Assembly: GCA_016711405.1 (NCBI GenBank)
Contig: JADJSZ010000109.1
Span: forward strand, 1-64,000
Direction of reading: 5' to 3'
DNA length: 64,000 nucleotides
DNA from: Candidatus Hadersleviella danica
GTDB taxonomy: Bacteria; Chloroflexota; Anaerolineae; Promineifilales; Promineifilaceae
The position numbers and the translations under genes are program-made. The stretch's first letter is position 1, and each line of letters starts with the position of its first letter. This document shows positions 43,066 through 53,145 of this stretch, one piece after another. The notes beneath the pieces are model-generated. The model was not told where the DNA came from, did not search any database, and was given only the letters and a program-made list of their open reading frames with translations.

Positions 43066-43869
43066 TTAGAGCAGGATGAAGGAGATGAGGCTAAGGGCGA
43101 CGCAGTAGATGGCGAAGGGGTAGAGACTGCGCTGGCGCACCCATGTGAGGAGTAAGTGGATGCAGGCGTAGCCGACAATGCCAGCGACGGCGAAGGTGGT
43201 GAACAGGGCGGGGAGCATGGCGGATAGGTTGGGGGCTTGGAGCAAATCGAGGGTGGCCAACAGGCCCGCGCCGAGAATGGCGGGGATGCCGAGCAGGAAG
43301 CTGTAACGAGCGGCCCACGGCCGATTAAACCCACGCACCATCCCGCCGACAATGGTGCTACCACTACGCGACACGCCGGGGAGGAGGGCAAACAGTTGGA
43401 ACACGCCGATGATAATCGCATCGAGCCAACTCATTTTTTCAATGCTGTTCCAGCCCGAACGCATGTATTCACCGACGATGAGAAACGCGGCCGTGATGAG
43501 CAGAAAGCCCGCCACTGCTTTGGGATCGGTAAACATTTCTTCTAGTTGTGCCTCAAAGAGCAATGCGCCAATGACGGCCGGAATTGTGCCGACGACGATG
43601 TACCAACCCAGCCGGGCGTTGGGCGTGCCCATCAGGTCGCGCTGGCGCAGGCCCGTCCACACGGCCGCGATAATTTGGCCAATATCGGCCGCAAAATAGA
43701 TGAGCACCGCCAGAAGTGTGCCCAAATGGGCAATCGCGACCACATTTAGATTGGGTTCGGAGAGGCCAAACAAGGCGGGGATTAAGACCATATGCCCCGA
43801 GCTGGAAACGGGCAAAAATTCAGTAGCTCCCTGAATGATACCGAGGATGATGGCTTCGAAAATAGACAT
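43066..43869 (-). CDS. uppP: Undecaprenyl-diphosphatase
   Basis: 267 residues from ATG 43869; the longer frame is repeat-derived. BacA-type motifs: GATEFLPVSSSGH (15-27) and LLPGVSRSGSTIVGGM (about 161-176). Eight hydrophobic segments. It recycles undecaprenyl diphosphate to the lipid carrier used for cell-envelope glycan synthesis, and confers bacitracin tolerance in other bacteria. Confidence 0.93.
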   Translation of the reverse strand: MSIFEAIILGIIQGATEFLPVSSSGHMVLIPALFGLSEPNLNVVAIAHLGTLLAVLIYFAADIGQIIAAVWTGLRQRDLMGTPNARLGWYIVVGTIPAVIGALLFEAQLEEMFTDPKAVAGFLLITAAFLIVGEYMRSGWNSIEKMSWLDAIIIGVFQLFALLPGVSRSGSTIVGGMVRGFNRPWAARYSFLLGIPAILGAGLLATLDLLQAPNLSAMLPALFTTFAVAGIVGYACIHLLLTWVRQRSLYPFAIYCVALSLISFILL

Positions 43870-43942
43870 GGGGAATTCGAAATGCGGAATGGGGAATTCG
43901 GAATGCGGATTGGGCTGACTAGCTGACAAGCTGATTAGCTGA
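43870..43942. repeat. Intergenic words GAATGCGGAA and AGCTGACT
   Basis: GGGGAATTCGGAATGCGGA and GCTGACTAGCTGACAAGCTG arrays. The second array supplies the stop of tgt (AGC TAG). Confidence 0.65.
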
Positions 43943-45021
43943 CTAGCTTAGATATTCGGCCGCGAAGTCGCGGAGGCGGTTGTGGCGGATGGCTTGGCGG
44001 ATATCGGCCATGAGATTGAGGAGGAAGCCGATGTTGTGCATAGAGAGGAGCGTATGCGCCAATAGCTCGTTGGCCTTCACCAAATGGCGCAGGTAGGCCC
44101 GGCTGAACTGGGCGATGGGGCTATCGGGGGAGATGGGGCGTTCGTCGCGCTCGAATTGGGCGTTGCGGAGGTTGAGACGGCCGCCTTTGACCAAGGCCGT
44201 GCCGTGCCGCGCCATGCGGGTGGGCATCACACAATCAAAAATGTCTATGCCGCGCAACACCCCGTTGATTAAATCGTCGGGTTCACCCACGCCCATGAGG
44301 TAGCGCGGCTTGTGGGCGGGCATAATCGGCTGGAGCCAGTCCAACACTTCGTACATCTGCGCCTTGCTTTCGCCCACGGCCAGCCCGCCAATCGCGTAGC
44401 CGGGCAAATCTAGGGGGAGCATGAAGGCCGCGCTCTGTTCGCGCAAATCGCGGAAGATGCCGCCCTGCACAATGCCGAATAACGCTTGGTCATCCCGCGT
44501 TTTGGCGGCGACGCATCGTTCTAGCCACGGGTGGGTGCGGGTGAGGGAGTGCTGGACATAGGCGTAATCGGTGGGTGGCGGGCACTCATCGAAGGCCATG
44601 ATAATATCCGCGCCCAAGTTTTCTTGGATGGCGATACTGCTTTCGGGGGTGAAGCGGTGGCTGGAACCGTCTATATGGCTCTTAAAGGTCACACCGTCGG
44701 CATCTATCTTGCGCGTCTTGCTCAGGCTAAAAACTTGAAAGCCGCCACTATCGGTGAGCATGGGGCCGGGCCATTGCATGAACTGGTGCAGGCCACCCAT
44801 CTGCTTTACCACGTCGTCGCCGGGGCGCAGATAGAGGTGGTAGGTGTTGCTGAGGACGAGCGTCGCGCCTAGCTCGGCCAAATCGCGGGGAGAACCGCTT
44901 TGACGGTCGCGGCCGTGCCCACCGGAGCGAACACGGGGGTTTCGAGGATTCCATGCGGGGTGTGGAAACGGCCGCACCGCGCCCCGCTGTCGTCGGTGGC
45001 TGTTACTTCAAATTCAAACAT
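43943..45021 (-). CDS. tgt: tRNA-guanine transglycosylase, lacking the zinc cysteines (one frameshift)
   Basis: The main frame (43943 up to about 44889) extends through a one-base gap in a C run near 44889 to the usual start MFEFEVTATDDSGARCGRFH at ATG 45021, about 359 residues. DSGGFQVFS and GIDIFDCVMPTRMARHG carry the catalytic aspartates and guanine pocket; GVGEPDD is present. The zinc motif CxCxxC...H, normally in PDCDCYTCRNFSRAY, reads PDSPIAQFSRAY, with no cysteines, no frameshift there, and a shorter loop. The final His segment (LLSMHN) remains. It inserts preQ1 into tRNA in bacteria; the lost zinc site makes stability or activity uncertain. Confidence 0.85.
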
Positions 45022-45196
45022 AGAGTCTATCAATGGGTCAGTCTATCAGTCGGTCAGCCGTTCAGTCTATCAGCCAATACGCCATGCGCCAAACGGAACA
45101 GCGGTTTAGAGGATTTGTGACCATTCCCAAGATGTTATACACTGTTTAGCGTGGGTTAGTCGTTCATTCTTCATCGTTCATTGTATCGAGGGCTTT
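45022..45196. other. Intergenic gap with TCAGTCTA words
   Basis: Period-8 CAGTCTATCAGTCGGTCAG words, without hairpin partner. Divergent promoter region for tgt and the kelch gene; no clear boxes were identified. Confidence 0.4.
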
Positions 45197-47212
45197 ATGC
45201 GTCGTATCTGGTTTATTTGGCTGGGGATTTGGGGGGGTGTTTTGGTGGGGGTGGCTGGTTGGGCGGGGCAGATGGGTGGCTCAACGGCCGTCTCCATTGC
45301 CCAAGCCGCGCCTTCGGCCGCCTTTCTCACCGCTGGGCAAACCTACACCTCGGCGACTGTCATTCCCATGGCCTACCCCTCCCTGCTCGTGTTTGGCGAC
45401 CAAACCAACACGACCACCTTCACCAGCGATGTCACCGACCCGCCCCTCTCTTGTTTGGCCAGCTCCCCTTTAGCCCAAAAGGGTATCGCTCGGCATGGTA
45501 TCGTCTCACCCCGCCTGCGGGGGGGTTGCTCGTCATCGAAACGTTGCCCAATTCCGATTACCGCTCCAATTATGATACGGCCGTAGCCGTCTACGTCGGC
45601 AACATAAACAGCCTCAGCGAATTGGCCTGCAACGACGACCATATCGCCTTCTTCTCCCGCACCACACTCAACGTCAGCCAAAGCCAGACTTATTACATCG
45701 AGGTTGTGGCCCGCGATTTCTCGGCCGGCTCACGGCCGCCCACCCTCAATTTCCGCGCCGAACTCTTTGCCAGCGAAGATTGGGAAACGGCGGGCAACCT
45801 CCCCGAACCAATCACTGGGCACACCGTCGTCGTCAGCGGCACCGATGCCTACATCGTCGGCGGCTTCAGTTCCATCAACCCCGTCATGGGCACAGGCGGC
45901 GACCGCTCGGGCTGGTTCCACCGCTACAACACCCTGACGGGCGAGCTGTCCACCCTGCCCTCCATGCCCGCCGCCCCCGCCCCCGGTGGCTCGGGCTATG
46001 GCTACGCCGATGGGGCGATTTCCCGCAACCTGTTCCATCTGCCCAACGGCTTTGTCGGCACAAACGGGGTTTATGATGGCACACACTGGGTCTATGATTT
46101 TGAGACCAACCAGTGGCGCGTGTTTTCGGCCGCCAATGGCCAAGTAGACCCGCCGTGGGGCGCATCGCCGGGAACCAATGTACCCGGTTGGACAACCGTC
46201 CTCAACCATGAATTCGGCTTGCAACGAGGAATTTACGTCGTGGGTGGCCTGCGCGGCACCTTTCGCGGCGGGCCAAACGCCCTCCCCAGTGCCAATGCCT
46301 ACCTCATGCTCGATACAGGCAGTGGCTATAGCTGGCTCAATTTACCGAATATGAACACGGCCCGCTATGCCCACACGGCCGCTCGCTTCGGCCGTGATGT
46401 GTGCGTCGTCGGGGGTCTCACCGTTATTGACAATGGCGATGCGTTGCTGAGCGGTGGTGAATGTTACAAGCCCACAGGCATTGCCCCCGACTTTGTGCCC
46501 GGCTGGTATCCCACGGTCGGCAATCTGAACATCCCCCGCTTTATGGCGGATAGTGCCGTGGGCGCCGACGGCCGTTGGTACGTTTTCGGCGGCATCAACG
46601 CCTCGGGCAACTACATCCCCCAAGTCGAAGTCCATGACTTCAGCACAGGCACATGGTCAATCGTCAATGGCAACTTGTGGCTCGATGCTCCTGCGCTGGC
46701 ATGGCCACGCGGCGAATTCATCGGTAACACACTCTGGGTTTTGGTGGTCAGCAACAGGGCGCCCCGCTCCCATTCCCCTCATCCAACAACTCGATTTTCC
46801 CATTCCCGCCAGCGCGTTGCCCCTCAAAGCGTATCTGCCACTGATCAGCTACGGCGGCGGCGCTGGGCAATCCCTCACCAGTGCCATCCCTATTCAGTCG
46901 GGGCAAGGCATCTATCGCACTTTCCAGACGGGCAAAGCCTACGATATCTACACCTTCTTCCTGCCCAATACCCGCGTCGCGCACATGTCCCTCAGCCAAA
47001 TTCCCAGTGGGTACGATTACGACCTGTTGCTCTACGGCAGTAACAAAACACTCATCGATTTCAGCGTCACCCCCGGCACCAATGAGGAACTCATCGTGCG
47101 CTCGTTGCCCGCTGGCCAATACTACCTCTTCGTGGCCAACACCTCACCCACCATTCCCCAAAGCGCCCAACCCTACTGGCTCCAATTTGGGCTAGAATGC
47201 TGTGAACCTTAA
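45197..47212 (+). CDS. Secreted kelch-repeat beta-propeller protein with PPC-like domains (two frameshifts)
   Basis: Frames 45197-45586, about 45480-46742 and about 46745-47212 join with one-base shifts near 45480 and 46742, about 670 residues. N-terminal signal peptide (IWFIWLGIWGGVLVGVAGW). A PPC-like segment (about 95-175; YRSAWYRLTPPAGGLLVIETL) is followed by kelch blades (for example TGHTVVVSGTDAYIVGGFS, RYAHTAARFGRDVCVVGGL, ADGRWYVFGGINASGNYIP). A C-terminal PPC-like domain (IYRTFQTGKAYDIYTFFLP; LLLYGSNKTLI) completes it. Probably an extracellular adhesin-like or binding protein; the ligand is not known. Confidence 0.78.
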
Positions 47213-47277
47213 AAAGCCATAAGCTGTAAGCAGTAAGCTGTAAGCCATTACTCACTAACCACTAACCACTAACCACT
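47213..47277. repeat. TAAGC and AACCACT words
   Basis: GTAAGCAGTAAGCTGTAAGCC and CACTAACCACTAACCACT arrays with no gene. Confidence 0.6.
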
Positions 47278-47601
47278 ATGAACTGGTCTTCTCTCTTTAT
47301 CGGTCTTGTTTTGGGCGGGTTGCTTATGTGGGTGGTAGATTGGTTCTTTTATGGCCAACTCCACGACAAGGGGTTTGCCCGTGTGCAAGAGTTGCAGGAG
47401 CGGGCAGAAGTAAACCAACAGCAGTTGGAAGAGTTGCACCGTCGCCTCGAAACGAGCGAAACATTGCGCCACACGGCCGATGGCGAACTTGTCACTGCCC
47501 GCGCTGATGCCAAAGAAGCCCAAGCCCGCGTCGCCTACCTCGAACGCCAATTAAACACGGGGCAAGGGACGAGGGACAAAGGGCAAGGGACGAATGACTA
47601 A
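47278..47601 (+). CDS. Small membrane-anchored coiled-coil protein
   Basis: 107 residues. TM helix (SLFIGLVLGGLLMWVVDWFF) followed by a coiled coil (about 35-92; QELQERAEVNQQQLEELHRR). The last residues (GQGTRDKGQGTND) are read through a GGGACAAAGGGCAAGGG repeat, so the natural C-terminus is probably near LERQLNT. Function unknown. It converges on the next gene with no gap. Confidence 0.6.
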   Translation: MNWSSLFIGLVLGGLLMWVVDWFFYGQLHDKGFARVQELQERAEVNQQQLEELHRRLETSETLRHTADGELVTARADAKEAQARVAYLERQLNTGQGTRDKGQGTND

Positions 47602-48591
47602 TTAACAGAGGGTTTGCGCCGTTTGCGGAGGAAGTAGAACAGCCAGTAGTAACCCCGCCACGGCCGCCCACTTTGGCCACGCGGGTGCTGGCGGGGGCAA
47701 CACAGGAGCCAACACGGCCGCTTGTTCGCCCAAATAATCGCCCACCGTGCGCGGGGCACGGCCGAGAATCGTGGCTAAATCGGGGGAGATGGTTTCGGCC
47801 GCGCCTTGGCGATACGCATTGAGGAGCAAAGCCTCATGGGCCATGAGGAAGGGAGAGAAGATGCCTTCGCGCCGTAAGGCGAACCCCAAGAGCGAAATGG
47901 GCATGGTACGGTAGCCGATGGTACGCCCCGTGGCTTGGCTGTACGCGGCGGCCAGTTGGGAGCCTGTCAGGGCGGCTGGCCCAGTGAGAGCATAGGTTTG
48001 CTGGTGGTGCGCCTTGTCGGTTAGGGCAACGGCCGCCGCTGAAGCCACGTCTCGTGCATCTACCAAATTCAGGGCGCCATTGTCAAGCGGTAGTTGCAGA
48101 CGGCCGTGGTGGTTAATCATCCCCACGGCGCGTTTCCAAAAGGGTTGCTGGAGCGGGTTGACGTTAAAAATGGTGTAAGCGGCCGACCCCCGCCCTGCGT
48201 GGCGGAGTTTTTCTTCGATTTGCCAATGGGCGTGGGCAGAGGGGATGTGGGCGCGGTGGGCGGCCGTCATCACCCCTTGGGGCAACGAAATTTTGACGAT
48301 GTGCTTAACCTTGGCCTTGTTGGCCGCCTCGATAAATTGCATCTCGTGGACGAGTTGATTGAGGTGGGGCGAGCTATACAGGAAAACAGCGTCCATGCCC
48401 TGCACGGCCGCCGCAACGCTGGCGTAATCGCCCCAATCGCCAATAGCCAGCGGCATATCCGCTCCCAGCATGGTGCGGGCTTGCGCCTCATCTTGCACAA
48501 AGGCTGTACAAGCCACCCCCCGCGCCCGCAGTTGCCGCACCACTTCGCGGCCGAGTTCTTCCATTGCACCAGTTACCAAAATCATAGTCAT
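47602..48591 (-). CDS. NmrA-like NAD(P)-binding oxidoreductase
   Basis: 329 residues. Rossmann start MILVTGAMEELGREVVRQLR, in which the usual GxxGxxG is loosened to GAMEELG. Later segments VKHIVKISLPQ, YTIFNVNPLQQPFW and DVASAAAVALTD are typical of the NmrA/SDR_a5 family. A C-terminal hydrophobic helix may anchor it. The altered glycine motif could change cofactor binding; no substrate assigned. Confidence 0.75.
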   Translation of the reverse strand: MTMILVTGAMEELGREVVRQLRARGVACTAFVQDEAQARTMLGADMPLAIGDWGDYASVAAAVQGMDAVFLYSSPHLNQLVHEMQFIEAANKAKVKHIVKISLPQGVMTAAHRAHIPSAHAHWQIEEKLRHAGRGSAAYTIFNVNPLQQPFWKRAVGMINHHGRLQLPLDNGALNLVDARDVASAAAVALTDKAHHQQTYALTGPAALTGSQLAAAYSQATGRTIGYRTMPISLLGFALRREGIFSPFLMAHEALLLNAYRQGAAETISPDLATILGRAPRTVGDYLGEQAAVLAPVLPPPAPAWPKWAAVAGLLLAVLLPPQTAQTLC

Positions 48592-48677
48592 CTCGCTTGT
48601 GTAGTCGGTCAGTCTTTCAGTCGGTCAGTCGTCATTGGCTCACACAAACCAGCACCCCTTTGCTCATTGTTCATTGC

Positions 48678-49424
48678 TCATTGATTTTGCTTTGCCGCAA
48701 AACGCGCCGCGCCAGCAATGCCTTCGGCGTGGAGGGAGGTGAGGCCGTGGTGGAATTCGTTGGCGAGCGCTTCTTCCCACGGCAACTCCCACTGTTCGTA
48801 GGTGGAGCGGCGGTCGCTCCGCAGGCAGGCTTGGGGGAAGCGGGTCAACTCGTAGGCGAGGGCTTCGGCCGCCGCTAGTGCCTCGCCCCGTGGCACAATG
48901 CGGTTGACCAGCCCCATATTGTATGCTTCGTTGGCGGTCACGGCTCGCCCCGTGAGGATGAGGTCGAGGGCACGGCCGTGGCCAATCAGGCGGGGGAGGC
49001 GAATGGTGCCACCATCTATGAGGGGCACGCCCCAACGGCGGCAAAACACACCGAAGATGGCATCATCGGCCGCGACACGCAAATCGCACCAGAGGGCAAG
49101 TTCTAGCCCGCCCGCCACGGCGTACCCTTCCACGGCCGCAATGACGGGCTTGCTCAGGAAGAGGCGCGACACACCCATCGGCCCATCCCCTGTTGGCTCC
49201 ACGCGGTTGCGGCGCGATTCGTCGGCGATGGCTTTGAGGTCGGCCCCCGCGCAGAAAGTGCCGTGGTCGCCGTAGAAAACGGCCGCCCAAGCGTTTTCAT
49301 CCGCCTCACAGGCGCGGAAGGCGGCGGCAAGAGCCTCGGCCGTGGGGCGGTCTACGGCGTTTTTGGCCTCGGGGCGGCTGAGGGTAATAGTCGTGACGCG
49401 GCCGTGGTGGGTGGTGGTAATCAT
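48678..49424 (-). CDS. Enoyl-CoA hydratase/isomerase (crotonase)
   Basis: 248 residues from ATG 49424 (the TTG at 49430 is an alternative). Oxyanion motifs HGTFCAGADLKAIAD and EGYAVAGGLELALWCDLR. The FCRRWGVPLIDGGTIRLPRL stretch is typical of the carnitinyl-CoA/enoyl-CoA family. Role unknown. The stop TGA and last codons (KQNQ) are read from an AATGAGCAATGAAC repeat word. Confidence 0.85.
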   Translation of the reverse strand: MITTTHHGRVTTITLSRPEAKNAVDRPTAEALAAAFRACEADENAWAAVFYGDHGTFCAGADLKAIADESRRNRVEPTGDGPMGVSRLFLSKPVIAAVEGYAVAGGLELALWCDLRVAADDAIFGVFCRRWGVPLIDGGTIRLPRLIGHGRALDLILTGRAVTANEAYNMGLVNRIVPRGEALAAAEALAYELTRFPQACLRSDRRSTYEQWELPWEEALANEFHHGLTSLHAEGIAGAARFAAKQNQ

Positions 49425-49430
49425 GGGCAA

Positions 49431-49604
49431 ATGGTAATTATGGTGCGGTTGTTAGAGGTTAATGAGGCTAAGGTGAAAGGGATTTGAGAGCCTTACGGGA
49501 GTTTACCCCAAACGGGGGGGTGCTGACAGCAAACAGGGTAGGCTTTGAGCCTACCCTGCGGAAATTTGCCGCCCTGTCAGACGGCAATAGGGGTGTTGCT
49601 TGTG
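49431..49604. other. Intergenic gap without genes
   Basis: Contains an inverted pair GGGTAGGCTTTGAGCCTACC at about 49536-49556, plausible as a hairpin. Nothing else was recognised. Confidence 0.45.
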
Positions 49605-50726
49605 TTATCGGCCAGACACTGGCACGACCCGCACGCTCCCCGAGCCAGTTTCCAAATAGATGATGATGCGATTGGGGTTATCGGCATCATAATCGGCCGT
49701 CTGCCATACCCCATCCCCTGTGCGAGAACCAGAATCGAGTTCTAACCATTCAGCATCAGAGGTATTAAAACGGCCGCTTCCTTGTTCAAGATGGATTTGT
49801 GCCGCCATTTCAGGAGACAGATAGAGCGCAATCCCACCCGAACCACCATTTAGCCACAGCGTTTGCTGGCCCGCCATAGGCAAATGAATCACCGTAGCCC
49901 CCGAACCAACTTCATACTCTGCCTCATAATTGCCATCTGGCAACTGCAACGTGGTTGCCCCCGAAGAGCCATCTATCTCCAGATTTTGCAGGGTTAAGCC
50001 CCGCAAATCTAAATCGGCCGCGCCTGAACTCAAATCCAAATCTAAATCAAGCGCAGGGACGGTGCTTAACCCCAATTGCCATTCAGCCAAAGAGCCACCG
50101 CTGGTCAGGCCATTGCTGGCTGTTTGCAAGGTAATGGGGCCGTCGCGGGTTAGCTCAAGGTTGCCAAAATAGCTCACATTGCCCGCCAGCAAGTCGGGGC
50201 TATCATCGAGGGCGGTGAGTTGGGCGGGGGCGCTGTTGAATTCGATGGTAACTTCGGCCGACTCACGCCCATCCAAGGGCACTTGTACATCGGCCACCTG
50301 CGCTTGGGGCAAAAAGTTGCTCACCCACGGGATTTGGTGGCCAAAAAAGAGCAAGCCCGCCAGCAAGGCAAAACCCCCTAACCGCGCCAAATTGACCAAC
50401 CCGCGCAACAAGCCACTTTCCGCTTGTTCGCTGATAATTTTGAGGCCGATGAGGATGAGGAAGATGGGCCACGCTTGCCACAGTGCCCACCAATTGAGTT
50501 GCAAATCTAGCCCATAGCCCATGTTGCGGAGCAAAAAGTAAATGCCTGCGCCAATAATGAGCAGGGGGCCAAACAGGGAGGGCTGGTGGCGGCGGCGCGG
50601 CCGATGGCCATGCTTATCCCTGTTGTTGTTCGGCCGAGCAGGCACAACGACGGGTTCGCTGAGGGCGGCCGTGCCATTCAACCGCTGTTGTTCTTGTTCC
50701 TTCAATGTTTTAATGTCATCTTCCAT
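49605..50726 (-). CDS. LiaF/DUF5668-like membrane protein with adhesin-like beta domain
   Basis: 373 residues from ATG 50726. Cytoplasmic N-terminus, then GPLLIIGAGIYFLLRNMG and WPIFLILIGLKII membrane helices (LiaF/DUF5668 pattern), a third helix (GGFALLAGLLFFG), and a C-terminal beta-helix-like domain (about 185-373; repeated DLDLSSGAADLDL, EIDGSSGATTLQLP, ATVIHLPMAG). LiaF-type proteins sense or modulate cell-envelope stress; no LiaRS partner is nearby. Confidence 0.75.
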   Translation of the reverse strand: MEDDIKTLKEQEQQRLNGTAALSEPVVVPARPNNNRDKHGHRPRRRHQPSLFGPLLIIGAGIYFLLRNMGYGLDLQLNWWALWQAWPIFLILIGLKIISEQAESGLLRGLVNLARLGGFALLAGLLFFGHQIPWVSNFLPQAQVADVQVPLDGRESAEVTIEFNSAPAQLTALDDSPDLLAGNVSYFGNLELTRDGPITLQTASNGLTSGGSLAEWQLGLSTVPALDLDLDLSSGAADLDLRGLTLQNLEIDGSSGATTLQLPDGNYEAEYEVGSGATVIHLPMAGQQTLWLNGGSGGIALYLSPEMAAQIHLEQGSGRFNTSDAEWLELDSGSRTGDGVWQTADYDADNPNRIIIYLETGSGSVRVVPVSGR

Positions 50727-50904
50727 AATATTAACCCTCGTTGGGAATTGGGATGGTGGGTGGGGAAATAGCGGCCGTTGACCTATGACAAATGACCGCT
50801 TTTTTTCATTACGCACATCGCCCCACTTCTGTTGCGCCACCACTCTGTTTACTCTAAAATGCACAGCCAACACAGCCCTACACCTGTGCAAAATGACCAA
50901 ATGT

Positions 50905-50979
50905 CACTCAGCCTATCAGTCTGTCAGTCTGTCAGTCTGCTGATAGTCTGACAGACTGATAGACTGACAGTCTCACTTA
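50905..50979. repeat. Hairpin of CAGTCTGT octamers
   Basis: TCAGTCTGTCAGTCTGTCAG faces GTCTGACAGACTGATAGACTGACAG around a GCTGATA centre. It lies directly upstream of the EF-G-like gene. Confidence 0.75.
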
Positions 50980-50994
50980 ACAAACGAGGTCCAC

Positions 50995-53060
50995 ATGAAA
51001 GAGTACGAAACCAGCAAAATCCGTAATGTTGCCATTGTGTCCCATAACGGCGCAGGGAAAACAACCCTCGTCGAGCGGTTGTTGTTCCAAACTGGGGTAA
51101 CAACCCGCATGGGCAGTGTGGGCAGTGGCACGGCCGTGATGGATTTTGAGGAAGAAGAAATCGCCCGCAAAAGCTCCATCTCCACCGCCCTCGCCTATTT
51201 CGAGCGCAACGGGGTCAAAGTCAACTTGCTCGACACCCCCGGCTACATGGATTTTATTGGCGAAGTGAACAGTGCCTTGCGCGTGTGCGAAGGGGCGTTG
51301 GTCTTGGTAGATGCGATGGCAGGCGTGGAGGTAGGAACCGAAATTGTGTGGCAGGCCACGGCCGAACGCCACATCCCCCGCGTGTTGCTCATTAACAAAA
51401 TGGACCGCGACAATGTGCGGGTGAACCGCACCATGACCAGCATCAAAGAAAATTTGGATGGGAATTTTGTGGATTTGCAAATTCCCCTTGGCGAAGGCGC
51501 CAATTTTAAGGGCGTGATTGACCTATTGGCGATGGAGTGCCGGCTCGGAGCGGACGACAAACGGGAACCCATCCCCGCCGATTTGATGGAATTGGCTTTG
51601 CAAAAGCGGCACGCGGTGGTGGAGGCGGCGGCCGAGGGAGATGACACCCTCATGGAAAAATACTTCGAGGAGGACAACCTCTCCGACGAAGAAGTCGTCA
51701 TTGGCCTGCGGGAGGCGATGTTGCAAGGGTTGTGCATCCCCGTGCTGTACAGTGCGCCCGAAGCGGGCATCGCTGTGTTGCCCGTGCTGGGGGCACTCAC
51801 CCGGCTCATGCCCTCGCCCGACGAGGTGGGGGATTTTACGGCCGTGACCCCCGACGGCACCGAGGAAAGCCACCCCGTCAGCGACAAATCACCCCTTGCT
51901 GTCTTTGTGTTCAAGACCCGCGACGACCAATACGGCCGTACCAGCTACCTGCGCGTCTACGGCGGCTTACTCGAATCGGATAGCCGGGTGTGGGATAGCC
52001 AACACGGTTCCGAAGTGCGCGTCGGCGCATTGCAAGATTTGCGCGGCAAAGAGCAAACCCCCATCACCAAACTGCACTGTGGCGATATTGGCGTGGTGGT
52101 GAAATTGGGCGAAGTGGAGACGAACGGGACGCTTTGCCAAGCCAACCACAAATTCAGCCTGCCCCCCCTCACCCTGCCCCATCCCCTCGCTTCGGTGGCC
52201 ATTCACCCCGTCGCCCAAGCGGATGTGACCAAGCTCAACACCACCTTAAATCGGTTGATGGTGGAAGACCCGACCTTGCGCTGGCACAACGAGATTGCCA
52301 CCCATGAGACGATTTTAGAAGGCATGGGTGTGACCCATCTCGATGTGGCCATCAAAAAGGCGAAATCGAAGTTTGGCCTGAATTTGACCACCAGCACACC
52401 CAAAATTGCCTATCGGGAGACGATTACCAAGAGCAGTTCGGCCGAGCATACCCATAAAAAGCAATCGGGTGGGGCGGGGCAATACGGCCGTGTCCTCCTG
52501 CGCGTGGAATCGCTCGATGATGACGAAGAGTTCCAATTTGGCTCCGAAATTGTCGGTGGGGCTATCTCGGGGCCATTTGTGGCGGCCACCGAAAAAGGGT
52601 GTCGCCAACTGTTGGGCAATGGCCGCTGGCGGGCTTCCCTATCACGGGCTTAAAAGCGATTGTGTACGATGGCAAGGAGCACCCTGTGGACTCCAAGGAA
52701 ATTGCCTTCCAAACCGCCGGCCGTGAAGCGCTCAAAAAGGCAATGCTAACGGCTGGCCCCGCTTTGCTCGAACCCATTTATTCGGCCACCATTACTGTGC
52801 CCGCCGACTACATGGGCGATGTGTTGGGGGATATGAACTCCCGCCGGGCACGGGTGCAAGGCATGGATAATATCGGCAATAAGAGTCTCATCAAGGTGGA
52901 GGTTCCGCTGGCCGAGATGCAGAACTACTCGACGGATTTGCGTTCGATGACGGGCGGCCGTGGCGTGTACCGCATGGAGTTTTTGCACTACGGCCGTGTG
53001 CCCAGCCACTTGCAACAGCAGGTGGTAGCCGCCGCCCAACGACAGGAAGAGGCGGATTAG
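50995..53060 (+). CDS. Elongation factor G-like GTPase (one frameshift)
   Basis: Frames 50995-52653 and 52599-53060 join near 52617, about 687 residues. G1 is SHNGAGKTTLVERLL in place of the canonical GHIDxGKTT of EF-G. DTPGYMDF (G3) and NKMDRD (G4) are normal. Domains II-V follow, with the C-terminal EF-G_C (ADYMGDVLGDMNSRRARVQGM). The SHNGAGKTT pattern fits the EF-G2-like paralogue group. Such proteins may assist recycling or back-translocation rather than be the main factor. Second copy not seen in the window. Confidence 0.85.
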
Positions 53061-53087
53061 GGAATGGGGTGAAAAGTAAAAAGTAAA

Positions 53088-53123
53088 AAGGGTGTCCAAC
53101 GGCCGTTGGACACCCTTTTTGTT
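53088..53123. terminator. Bidirectional intrinsic terminator
   Basis: GGGTGTCCAACGGCCGTTGG then ACACCC is a perfect 13-bp stem with CGGCCG in the centre, flanked by A and T runs. It lies between the convergent EF-G-like and SPFH genes. A near copy lies at 55323-55351. Confidence 0.88.
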
Positions 53124-53145
53124 TTTGCGCGAAAGTCCCTGACGA

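Noticed and set aside
45181..45600. Alternative start of the kelch gene in another frame at 45181
   Set aside because: The segment without a signal peptide is out of frame; the frame with IWFIWLGIWGGVLVG is the real N-terminus.
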